From: an uncultured Atopostipes sp.
GTDB lineage: Bacteria; Bacillota; Bacilli; Lactobacillales; Carnobacteriaceae_A
NCBI GenBank assembly: GCA_910588235.1
Contig: CAJUOQ010000011.1
Coordinates: forward strand, 1-59,873
Reading direction: 5' to 3'
Length of the DNA stretch: 59,873 bases
Part shown: positions 34,037 through 42,512 of the stretch, piece by piece
Numbering within the stretch: position 1 is the first letter of the stretch
How the letters are laid out: each line of letters starts with the position of its first letter
Made by a program: the position numbers and the translations under genes
The notes under the pieces: model-generated
Told to the model about the DNA's origin: nothing
Seen by the model: the letters and a program-made list of their open reading frames with translations, nothing else
Database searches by the model: none

Positions 34037-34930
34037 GTGAAAAAAAGAATGACAAGACTCCTAATAGTATTTGCTGGCGTCCTATTGGTTTTAGCAGCTT
34101 GTAGTGGGAATACACCCAATACAGATGGCGAGAACGAAGCAGACAATGCGTCAGAAGAAACAAATGTCACGAGAGATTGGGAAGCTATTCAAGAAAGCGG
34201 TGTCTTAAAAGCAGCTACGGACGGAACCTATTATCCAAACTCTTATCATGATGAAGCGACGAATGAATTAACGGGCTTTGAAGTAGAAATTCTACGAGAA
34301 ATTGCCAATCGTTTAGGACTTGAGATAGAATTTACGGAAATGGGCGTCGACGGCATGTTGACTTCATTGAACAGCGAACAAATTGATATTTCGGCTTTAG
34401 GTATCGATCGTGATGGAGAAAATGCTAATAAATATAACTATACGTCTCCTTATAAGTATTCTTTCGGTGCTATGGTCGTTCGAGAATCAGATGATTCCGG
34501 TATTGAGACGCTAGAAGATTTAGAAGGTAAAAAAGCAGCGGGAGCAGCAACAACTTCGTATATGAAAGTGGCTAGACATTTCGGTGCAGAAGAAGTTATT
34601 TATGATAATGCAACCAATGATCAATACTTATGGGATGTAGCGAATGGCCGTACAGATGTTGTATTAAACGATTACTATGGCCAAGTCATGGCTACTGATG
34701 CTTTACCTGAAATCCCAGTAAAAGTGCATGATATTTTTTATAATCCAAGTGAAACGAATTTTGCGATTAAATTAGGAAATGATGAATTGACGGACAAAGT
34801 CAACGAAGAACTAGAAGCGATGAGAGAAGATGGCACACTCACTGAAATCTCGCAAGAGTTTTATAATGGTGAAGACGTATCCGAACAGAAAGATTATGAT
34901 TTTACTGAGGTCGATGTTTCCGATGAATAA
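34037..34930 (+). CDS. Amino-acid ABC transporter substrate-binding lipoprotein
   Basis: The 297-residue protein starts with GTG (34037), eight bases after GAGG. It has a lipoprotein signal with lipobox VLAAC and Cys22. A bilobal PBPb domain follows, with typical LKAATDGTYYPNSYHD near the start and GFEVEILREIANRLGLEIEF. The family binds polar amino acids, cystine or glutamine. The permease gene follows after 16 bp, but no ATPase gene is present. The ligand is not assigned. Confidence 0.92.
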   Translation: MKKRMTRLLIVFAGVLLVLAACSGNTPNTDGENEADNASEETNVTRDWEAIQESGVLKAATDGTYYPNSYHDEATNELTGFEVEILREIANRLGLEIEFTEMGVDGMLTSLNSEQIDISALGIDRDGENANKYNYTSPYKYSFGAMVVRESDDSGIETLEDLEGKKAAGAATTSYMKVARHFGAEEVIYDNATNDQYLWDVANGRTDVVLNDYYGQVMATDALPEIPVKVHDIFYNPSETNFAIKLGNDELTDKVNEELEAMREDGTLTEISQEFYNGEDVSEQKDYDFTEVDVSDE

Positions 34931-34946
34931 GGAGTGGAAGTAAGTC

Positions 34947-35624
34947 ATGGCCAATATCCAATGGGAATATATTTTTGATTTTGAGCTAGCCTTAGAGTCA
35001 ATTCCATTTATCTTAAAAGGGTTGCCGTATACCATGGGGATTGCATTGATTAGTACCTTTTTTGGTTTAGTTTTAGGGCTTATTTTAGCTACAATGCGGA
35101 TAACTAATGTCCCTATTCTTGAGTGGTTTGCACGTACCTATATCTCTTTTATGCGCGGAACGCCTACCTTAGTTTTACTATTCTTGCTCTATTTCGGCTT
35201 ACCCTTTATTGGCATTCAATTCGATGCGGTGACTGCAGCGGTTATTGGCTTTAGTATCAATTCAGCAGCATATATCGCCGAGATTATCCGTTCTTCGATT
35301 TCCTCTGTAGCTATCGGTCAATGGGAAGCCGCGTATGCCCTTGGTTTAAATTGGACCTTTGTCATGCGAAAAATTATTCTGCCGCAAGCTTTCCGGATTG
35401 CTATTCCTCCACTCAGCAATGTGGTGTTAGATATTATTAAAGGAACTTCACTTACCGCAATGATTACCGTTCCTGATATGTTCCAAAATGCAAAAATTGT
35501 TGGTGGACGAGAGTTTGATTATATGACCATGTATATTTTAGTTGCGATTATTTACTGGGTAGTTTGCAGTTTATTCGGCAGACTGCAAAATTACCTTGAA
35601 GCACGCACATCCACTTACGTTTAA
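34947..35624 (+). CDS. Amino-acid ABC transporter permease
   Basis: The 225-residue permease of the HisM/GlnP type has about five membrane helices. It carries the EAA loop that contacts the ATPase, EAAYALGLNWTFVMRKIILP at about 131-150, and the early signature FMRGTPTLVLLFLLYFGLP. It pairs with the binding lipoprotein just upstream. The missing ATPase must be encoded elsewhere. A terminator follows the stop. Confidence 0.93.
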   Translation: MANIQWEYIFDFELALESIPFILKGLPYTMGIALISTFFGLVLGLILATMRITNVPILEWFARTYISFMRGTPTLVLLFLLYFGLPFIGIQFDAVTAAVIGFSINSAAYIAEIIRSSISSVAIGQWEAAYALGLNWTFVMRKIILPQAFRIAIPPLSNVVLDIIKGTSLTAMITVPDMFQNAKIVGGREFDYMTMYILVAIIYWVVCSLFGRLQNYLEARTSTYV

Positions 35625-35655
35625 AGTTTATTTATAATAAAAAATAGCTCATCAA

Positions 35656-35690
35656 AAAAGGAGCTTCTAGTCACTCTAGAAGCTCCTTTT
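35656..35690. terminator. Bidirectional terminator between permease gene and glpF
   Basis: A perfect 15-bp stem (35656-35670 with 35676-35690), 5-base loop, flanked by A on one side and T on the other, serves both converging genes. Confidence 0.9.
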
Positions 35691-35714
35691 GATCTTTATT
35701 AATAAAAACTTAAA

Positions 35715-36434
35715 TTATGGTATTAACATAAATAATAATGCAGCGATAATTCCGCCAATTAGAGGGCCGACGACTGGTACCCAGGCATAACCCCAATCTG
35801 AATCGCCTTTATTTGCGATAGGAAGGAATTGATGCGCAATCCGCGGACCTAAGTCACGAGCAGGGTTAATCGCATAGCCTGTCGTTCCTCCAAGAGACAT
35901 TCCAATAGAAACAATAAGTAAACCAACAACGAGTGGGTTTAAGCCATCTCCAAAGGTATTTCGACCAAAAGCTAAAATACCAAATACAAGAACGGTTGTC
36001 CCGATAATTTCACCGATCACACTATTTCCAATATCGCGAATACCAGGTGCTGTAGAGAAGACAGCTAAAACTGTTTCTGGTTCTTCAGTGGCTTCAAAGT
36101 AAGGTTTGTAATGGAGCCAAACCACGACCGCCCCTAAAATAGCGCCAGCCATTTGCGCTAAGATATATGGAAGCACATAGCCCCAAGGGGTTTCACCGGC
36201 AATAGCCATCCCAATAGTTACTGCGGGATTAATATGCGCCGGGGATAAATAACCGGACATAAAAACAGCCATTGCCACGGCTAGACCCCAACCAAAGGTG
36301 ATAAGCACCCATCCCGAACCATTCGATTTTGTTCTTTTTAATACATCCGCTGCAACAACACCATCACCTAAAATAACTAAAACAAAAGTCCCGATAAATT
36401 CTCCGAGTACGTGTTGAGTCAATGCTGTGTCCAT
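35715..36434 (-). CDS. glpF: Glycerol uptake facilitator (aquaglyceroporin)
   Basis: The 239-residue MIP-family channel has six membrane helices and the two pore motifs, HINPAVTIGMA near residue 67 and the second, INPARDLGPR with the pore Arg, near 189. The Asp after the second NPAR motif marks the glycerol-conducting branch. It is the last gene of glpK-glpD/O-glpF. An alternative is a wider solute (for example lactate or water) channel, as in some lactobacilli. Confidence 0.92.
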   Translation of the reverse strand: MDTALTQHVLGEFIGTFVLVILGDGVVAADVLKRTKSNGSGWVLITFGWGLAVAMAVFMSGYLSPAHINPAVTIGMAIAGETPWGYVLPYILAQMAGAILGAVVVWLHYKPYFEATEEPETVLAVFSTAPGIRDIGNSVIGEIIGTTVLVFGILAFGRNTFGDGLNPLVVGLLIVSIGMSLGGTTGYAINPARDLGPRIAHQFLPIANKGDSDWGYAWVPVVGPLIGGIIAALLFMLIP

Positions 36435-36451
36435 AAAAACAACTCCTTATT

Positions 36452-38119
36452 TTATTCCTTTAATGTATTAAGTTGTATATTTGAGATAGTCTCTCTTAAT
36501 TCTTCTACCCATTGAGCTCTTTCTTCTTCATTCCAGCCAAAGTACTCTTGCATATAATTGACAACAGCAGGGGCCCATTTTTCTACTTCATTTGTAGAGA
36601 AAAGAAGGTCAGCTGTACGTCTTAAGAAGAAATCAACCGGAGACATAGCCCCTTCATATTCTAAGGCGTAAACTAAAGATAAAGCCAAATCTAGTGGTAG
36701 GGGGATTTTTTTCGCTTCTTCTACAAGTGAAAAAACCGTCTCTATGTTTGTTCCATACCAATCAATCAGTTCTCGGGCTTGCTCTTCTGTAAGGCCAATT
36801 TCTACTCCTTTTGGAACATTCTCTTCAATATATTCCTTAAACTTCGTGTGATCCGGTACATCACCGCCCGATAGCGGTATGTTTCTAGTCTCTACGCTTG
36901 AATATTCTTGGCCTGTTTTTTCTGCTAATTCAGCATGAATCGCTTCAAAAGTATCTTGAGCCATCAAACGGTAGTCCGTTAATTTTCCGCCCGCAATCGT
37001 CACTAAACCAGCTTCTGAAACAAAAACATCATGGGTTCGAGAAATACTGGAAGCGTCAGCGGCTCCTCTTTCTAAAATAAGAGGTCGTAAACCGGACCAA
37101 CCAGCTTCGATATCAGCAAATGTTAATTGGGCATCAGGGAAACGGTTATTGACAGCTTCTAATAAATATTCAACGTCTTCTTCTGTAATTCCGGGCTCAA
37201 CTAAATCACCTTTATAAGGGGTGTCTGTTGTTCCAAAATACGTTTTATCTCCGCGAGGGATGATAAAGATCATACGTTCATCTTCAAGGCCTGTATCTGT
37301 ATAAACGGTATGTTTTACAGGCAGTTTAGTGGCATCGACTACGAAATGGACCCCTTTGGTAGGATACATGCGGTCGGCGTCTTCATTTTTTTGTTTATTC
37401 CGAAGCTCGTCTGACCAGGGTCCAGTAGCATTAACAACAACTGAAGAATAAATGTCATAGGTTTCACCCGTAAGTGTGTCTTCTGCTTTCACACCAATTA
37501 TTTGGTCCTTTTCATATAAAAAGTCCGTTACTTTGACATAATTGGCTAAAAGCGTACCGAACTCCGATGCTTTCTTCAAAATTTCAATTGTTAAACGAGC
37601 ATCATCGTTAATATAGTCGAGGTACAAGCCCCCTTTAATTAAACCTTCTTCTTTCAAACCGGGCGTCCCTTCAAGCACTTCTTCTTTTGAGATAAAGGTG
37701 TGCTTCCATTCATCATCTACTCCTGCTAAGCGGTCATACAATTCAAGCGCAATATCAGCAGAAAAGTCCGTAAAAGAAGCTCCAGGCTCATCATATACCG
37801 GTAACAACATCCGATCGGGTTGCACAATATGCGGCGCATTTTGATAGATAACTTCTCGTTCTTTTGTAATGTCAGCAACTAATTCAACTTCGAATTGTTT
37901 TAAATATCTTAAACCACCATGAACTAATTTAGTCGAACGACTAGAAGTACCGGCAGCGAAATCCTGCATCTCAAGCAAGCCCGCATTTAAATCTTCGGCG
38001 CCAGCCTGTAGTGCTAGGCCAGCCCCTGTAATACCTCCTCCAATAATCAATACATCTAATTTTTCCTCTGTTAATTTATTTAACGTTTCTTTTCGAGTTT
38101 CAAAGGATAATTTATTCAA
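36452..38119 (-). CDS. Glycerol-3-phosphate oxidase/dehydrogenase (FAD)
   Basis: This flavoprotein oxidises glycerol-3-phosphate to dihydroxyacetone phosphate. It has the FAD dinucleotide motif LIIGGGITGAGLALQAG near 25-41, the signature GTSSRSTKLVHGGLRYL, and a C-terminal helical DAO domain. I choose a TTG start at 38119, eight or nine bases after AAAGGAG, giving 555 residues. That equals typical GlpD and lacks the insertion of about 50 residues in streptococcal and enterococcal GlpO. The glpK-glpO-glpF setting favours the oxygen-using, peroxide-forming GlpO role in lactic acid bacteria, but a quinone-linked GlpD cannot be excluded. Confidence 0.88.
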   Translation of the reverse strand: MNKLSFETRKETLNKLTEEKLDVLIIGGGITGAGLALQAGAEDLNAGLLEMQDFAAGTSSRSTKLVHGGLRYLKQFEVELVADITKEREVIYQNAPHIVQPDRMLLPVYDEPGASFTDFSADIALELYDRLAGVDDEWKHTFISKEEVLEGTPGLKEEGLIKGGLYLDYINDDARLTIEILKKASEFGTLLANYVKVTDFLYEKDQIIGVKAEDTLTGETYDIYSSVVVNATGPWSDELRNKQKNEDADRMYPTKGVHFVVDATKLPVKHTVYTDTGLEDERMIFIIPRGDKTYFGTTDTPYKGDLVEPGITEEDVEYLLEAVNNRFPDAQLTFADIEAGWSGLRPLILERGAADASSISRTHDVFVSEAGLVTIAGGKLTDYRLMAQDTFEAIHAELAEKTGQEYSSVETRNIPLSGGDVPDHTKFKEYIEENVPKGVEIGLTEEQARELIDWYGTNIETVFSLVEEAKKIPLPLDLALSLVYALEYEGAMSPVDFFLRRTADLLFSTNEVEKWAPAVVNYMQEYFGWNEEERAQWVEELRETISNIQLNTLKE

Positions 38120-38153
38120 GTAAAGTTCTCCTTTCTCAACAATCAATAAGTCT

Positions 38154-39689
38154 TTATTCTTCCTCTTCTGGGTTTTCTTGATTGATTTTTAAAGGTTTAT
38201 GCTTAAAGACACGTGTGGCCTCTACGGCATTTTCCCAACCAGCGTATAAGTCAGCTCTTTGTTCTTCGCCCATTTCAGGTTCAAAGGTTTTATCTTTTTC
38301 CCAGTATTCTTTAATCTCATCGAGGTCTTTCCAGAAACCGGTCGCTAAACCAGCTAGATAAGCAGCTCCTAATGCGGTTGTTTCCATAATTTCAGATCTT
38401 TCGATCGTTGTATCTAAAATATCTGCTTGGAATTGCATCAAGAAGTCATTATTCGCGGCTCCACCGTCAACACGCATAGTAGGAATTTCAATGCCAGAAT
38501 CCTTAACCATCGTGTCTAAGACATCACGTGTTTGGTAAGCCATCGATTCAAGGGTTGCACGGATAAATTGTTCTTTTGTAGTTCCTCTCGTGATCCCAAA
38601 CACGGCTCCCCGAGCATCTTGATCCCAATAAGGCGCGCCAAGTCCTGTAAAGGCAGGCACTACATACACATTATCGGTTGTCTCTACCCGCGAAGCATAT
38701 TCCTCTGATTCTGGCGATTCACGGAATAAGCGCATTCCATCACGGAGCCATTGAATTGCTGAGCCAGCCACAAAAATACTTCCTTCCAGCGCATAATAAA
38801 CTTCGCCATCCAATCCGTAAGCGAGTGTCGTTAATAAGCCATTTTCGGAAATGATTGGTTCTTTTCCAGTATTCATAATAATAAAAGCGCCTGTTCCATA
38901 AGTATTTTTAACCATACCTTTTTCAAAGGCTGTCTGGCCAAATAACGCTGCTTGCTGGTCTCCTGCAATACCTGCTACCGGCACACGTTCCCCATAGAAA
39001 TGTTCTGGAATTGTTTCTCCATATATTTCAGAAGATGAATGAACCTCTGGAAGCATCGCTTTCGGAATATCAAGCAACTCTAGAATCTCTTCATCCCACT
39101 CTAAATCATAAATATTAAACAACATCGTTCGACTAGCGTTTGAATAGTCTGTCGCGTGCACTTCGCCGCCTGTTAATTTCCATAATAACCAGCTATCAAT
39201 CGTTCCAAATAATAATTCGCCATTTTCTGCTCGCTCACGAGCTCCCTCTACTTTATCCAATGTCCACATAATTTTTGTAGCAGAAAAGTAGGAGTCAATG
39301 ACCAGTCCTGTCTTTTTATGAATAAAGTCCGTATGACCGTCTTCAATCAGTTGATCCGCGATTCCTGATGTTTGTTTCGATTGCCAAACAATCGCTCGAT
39401 GAATGGGCACACCTGTCTCTTTATCCCAAATAACAGTGGTTTCTCGTTGGTTCGTAATGCCAATACCATCGATTTCAGCTGGATTTAAACCGGACTCAAT
39501 TAAAACCCCTGCAATGACCTGTAGAGTTTTAATCCAAATCTCGTTCGCATCATGTTCCACCCAACCAGGCTCAGGATAATACTGCTCAATTTCTCTTTGA
39601 AATGACCACTTCGGTTGTCCTTCCTTATCAAAAATAATCGCTCGCGTACTTGTTGTTCCTTGATCTATCGACATAATATAGTCTGCCAT
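38154..39689 (-). CDS. glpK: Glycerol kinase
   Basis: The 511-residue FGGY kinase phosphorylates glycerol. Motifs include SIDQGTTSTRAIIFD near the start, GITNQRETTVIWD, and GTIDSWLLWKLTGG. His230 in EHFYGERVPVAG aligns with the enterococcal residue that HPr phosphorylates to activate GlpK, so PTS control is expected. CCTCC on the plus strand (AGGAGG) gives a good ribosome site. It is first in glpK-glpD/O-glpF. No well-matched CRE was found upstream. Confidence 0.97.
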   Translation of the reverse strand: MADYIMSIDQGTTSTRAIIFDKEGQPKWSFQREIEQYYPEPGWVEHDANEIWIKTLQVIAGVLIESGLNPAEIDGIGITNQRETTVIWDKETGVPIHRAIVWQSKQTSGIADQLIEDGHTDFIHKKTGLVIDSYFSATKIMWTLDKVEGARERAENGELLFGTIDSWLLWKLTGGEVHATDYSNASRTMLFNIYDLEWDEEILELLDIPKAMLPEVHSSSEIYGETIPEHFYGERVPVAGIAGDQQAALFGQTAFEKGMVKNTYGTGAFIIMNTGKEPIISENGLLTTLAYGLDGEVYYALEGSIFVAGSAIQWLRDGMRLFRESPESEEYASRVETTDNVYVVPAFTGLGAPYWDQDARGAVFGITRGTTKEQFIRATLESMAYQTRDVLDTMVKDSGIEIPTMRVDGGAANNDFLMQFQADILDTTIERSEIMETTALGAAYLAGLATGFWKDLDEIKEYWEKDKTFEPEMGEEQRADLYAGWENAVEATRVFKHKPLKINQENPEEEE

Positions 39690-39873
39690 GGAAACAATTC
39701 CTCCTTATAGTTTTGTTAACGAAAGGGTTTACAATTAAAATAATACTATAGAAGTATTTCGAATTAAAGAGATCTGCTTATAAAACTGACAAACATACAC
39801 AACGAGCTAAGCACTTCATCAGGGGCTATTTGACTTACTCATAAGCTATTCATTTGTTTTAAGCTTTTTTCAA

Positions 39874-39909
39874 TAAAAAAAGGTTAGAATCTTTATTGAT
39901 TCTAACCTT
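39874..39909 (-). terminator. Intrinsic terminator of gyrA
   Basis: A perfect 12-bp stem (39880-39891 with 39898-39909) is followed leftward by a T-run. It ends the yaaA-recF-gyrB-gyrA group. Confidence 0.88.
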
Positions 39910-39916
39910 AAATATT

Positions 39917-42463
39917 TTATTCTTCTTCCGGTTCTTCTTGATCAGCTTCTGCTCGTTCCAGTAATTCATCCACTTCATCTGTTGCATCAGCAGCGGGTTG
40001 TGCTTCTTCTCCTTCTTCGCCTTCCATATCTTCCTCATCTTCTGGATCAATAATTGAAAGGGTTGAAATAAATTGTTCTTCATCTAAGCGCATTAAGCGT
40101 ACCCCTTGGGTATCTCTTCCTGTAATAGAGATATCTGAAGCATCAAAACGAATAATAATTCCTTCATTTGTGGTCAATAAGATACCTTCTTCTCCTTGAA
40201 TGGTCGCTAAGCTTACCAGTGAACCATTTCTTTCAGTAATCTTAAAGGTTTTAACACCCTTACCGCCACGATTTCGAATCCCATATTCAGAAGCTTTCGT
40301 TCCTTTTCCATAACCCTTTTCAGAGATCACGAGGACATAACTATCAGGGGCTAAGATATCTGCGCCAATGACGTAATCTCCTTCGCGTAAGTTAATGCCG
40401 CGGACACCCGTCGCATTTCGGCCCATCGAACGTACGTCGGTTTCTTCGAAGCTTACTGCGTACCCATTTTTCGTTCCAATGACCATATTTTGCGTGCCAT
40501 CGGTTAACTTCACTGAGATTAATTCATCGTTCTCTTTAAGGTTAATGGCGATGAGACCACTTGTACGAATATTTTGGAATTCAGTGCAATCTGTACGTTT
40601 GACCGTTCCTAATTTCGTTGTAAAGAAGAGTTGTTCACCTTCTTTAAGTTTTTCATCTAAGCGAACGACCGCCTGAATCTGCTCATCATTATCGATGCCT
40701 AAAAAGTTTAAGGCAGGGATTCCTTTAGCAGTTCGCCCGTATTCAGGGATTTCATAAGCTTTCGCTTGGTAAACTTTCCCCGTATTGGTAAAGAATAGGA
40801 CCATATCATGGGTAGAAGTCGATAAGACCGTTTCTACAAAATCATCATCATTGGTGCCCATTCCTTTCACGCCGCGTCCCCCACGATTTTGTGTTTTAAA
40901 TTCATCAATAGGCATACGTTTCATATAGCCATAGTGCGAGAGCGTGATGACGACATCTTCTTCTTCGATTAAATCTTCGTCTTCGATGCTTAAAGCTTCT
41001 CCGACCATTAATTCTGTTCGACGATCATCACCATGTTTATCCGCGATTTCAATCATTTCTTCTTCGATAATTTCATCGATTCGCTCAGGATTGCCTAAAA
41101 TGTCGTTTAAGTCAGAAATTAAGGCGATAAGGTCTTGATACTCGCCTTCAATTTTTTCGCGTTCTAGGCCTGTTAAACGGACCATACGCATATCTAAAAT
41201 AGCTTGCGCTTGTCGATCACTTAAATCATACTCAGTCATTAAAGTTTCTTTCGCAATGGCTCCCGTATCTGAATGACGAATAATGGAGATAATTGCATCG
41301 ATATGATCAAGCGCTGTACGCAAACCTTCTAAAATATGAGCACGTGCTTCGGCTTTATCTTTGTCGAATTTTGTTCGACGACGAATCACTTGACGCTGAT
41401 GTTCTAAATAATGAACCAAAATTTCTTTTAAGCTCAGCGTACGCGGTACACCATCAACGATTGCCAGCATATTAAAACCAAAAGAGGTTTGGAGCGAGGT
41501 CATTTTGAATAAATTGTTCAAAATAACGGCTGCTGAAGCATCGCGACGGATATCGATCGTAATTCGCATACCATCTCGGTCTGATTCATCGTTTAAGGCG
41601 GTAATACCTTCAATTCGTTTTTCGCGCGCCAATTCTGCAATCTTTTCAACCAGTTTTGCTTTATTCACTAAATAAGGAATTTCATCAATAATAATGCGCT
41701 CGCGCCCGTTATCCTCTTCGATCCGAGTATTTGCGCGAACTTGAATAGAACCTCTTCCCGTATCGTAAGCTTTTCGGATACCCGATTTGCCTAAAATAAT
41801 ACCGCCTGTCGGAAAGTCCGGTCCCGGTAACACTTCCATCAAATCTGCAGTCGTTGCTTCTGGGTTGTGTAGCACCACTCGACAAGCTTCAATTGTTTCT
41901 CTTAAGTTATGGGTTGGAATATTGGTTGCCATTCCTACCGCAATTCCGCTCGCACCATTCACGAGGAGGTTTGGAAACTTCGCCGGTAAGACACTCGGCT
42001 CCGTCTCACTTCCATCATAGTTTTCACGAAAATCTACGGTGTCTTTATTAATATCACGAAGTAGTTGGAGAGCGATCTTGCTCATACGTGCTTCTGTATA
42101 ACGCATAGCTGCCGCAGCATCGCCATCCACCGAACCAAAGTTTCCGTGTCCATCCACTAGCGGGTAACGGTAACTAAAGTCCTGTGCCATACGGACCATT
42201 GAATCATAAATCGCTGAATCGCCATGCGGGTGGTATTTCCCCATAACATCTCCAACAATACGCGCTGATTTTTTATATGATTTATCAGGTGTAATTCCTA
42301 GTTCATTCATCCCATGTAAAATACGACGGTGGACAGGTTTCAACCCATCGCGAACGTCTGGGAGAGCTCGTGAGACAATAACACTCATTGAATAATCTAG
42401 AAATGATTTTTGCATTTCTTCGGAAAGTTGAATTACATCAATTCCACTTCTATCTTCAGCCAA
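39917..42463 (-). CDS. gyrA: DNA gyrase subunit A
   Basis: This subunit cuts and rejoins DNA during negative supercoiling. The start is most likely a TTG at 42463, since GGAAGGAG ends nine bases before it; the longer frame opens eight codons upstream at an ATG that lies before this site. The product then has 848 residues, with the active-site Tyr122 in AMRYTEARMS. The quinolone-determining positions are Ser83 and Asp87, the E. coli susceptible type. The C-terminal beta-pinwheel (from about 500) has the GyrA box QNRGGRGVKG. An acidic tail ends the protein. Confidence 0.96.
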   Translation of the reverse strand: MAEDRSGIDVIQLSEEMQKSFLDYSMSVIVSRALPDVRDGLKPVHRRILHGMNELGITPDKSYKKSARIVGDVMGKYHPHGDSAIYDSMVRMAQDFSYRYPLVDGHGNFGSVDGDAAAAMRYTEARMSKIALQLLRDINKDTVDFRENYDGSETEPSVLPAKFPNLLVNGASGIAVGMATNIPTHNLRETIEACRVVLHNPEATTADLMEVLPGPDFPTGGIILGKSGIRKAYDTGRGSIQVRANTRIEEDNGRERIIIDEIPYLVNKAKLVEKIAELAREKRIEGITALNDESDRDGMRITIDIRRDASAAVILNNLFKMTSLQTSFGFNMLAIVDGVPRTLSLKEILVHYLEHQRQVIRRRTKFDKDKAEARAHILEGLRTALDHIDAIISIIRHSDTGAIAKETLMTEYDLSDRQAQAILDMRMVRLTGLEREKIEGEYQDLIALISDLNDILGNPERIDEIIEEEMIEIADKHGDDRRTELMVGEALSIEDEDLIEEEDVVITLSHYGYMKRMPIDEFKTQNRGGRGVKGMGTNDDDFVETVLSTSTHDMVLFFTNTGKVYQAKAYEIPEYGRTAKGIPALNFLGIDNDEQIQAVVRLDEKLKEGEQLFFTTKLGTVKRTDCTEFQNIRTSGLIAINLKENDELISVKLTDGTQNMVIGTKNGYAVSFEETDVRSMGRNATGVRGINLREGDYVIGADILAPDSYVLVISEKGYGKGTKASEYGIRNRGGKGVKTFKITERNGSLVSLATIQGEEGILLTTNEGIIIRFDASDISITGRDTQGVRLMRLDEEQFISTLSIIDPEDEEDMEGEEGEEAQPAADATDEVDELLERAEADQEEPEEE

Positions 42464-42512
42464 TTTTTTTAACTCCTTCCATGCCATTCATCATCTACTT
42501 TTCATTAAAAAA

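Noticed and set aside
34014..34040. Eight-codon frame (MNRKRFFV) before the binding-protein gene as an Rgg signal peptide
   Set aside because: It is charged rather than hydrophobic, and merely overlaps the GTG start and its ribosome site.
39711..39740. Possible CRE upstream of glpK (TGTTAACG half)
   Set aside because: Only about 9 of 14 positions fit and one half lacks the motif.
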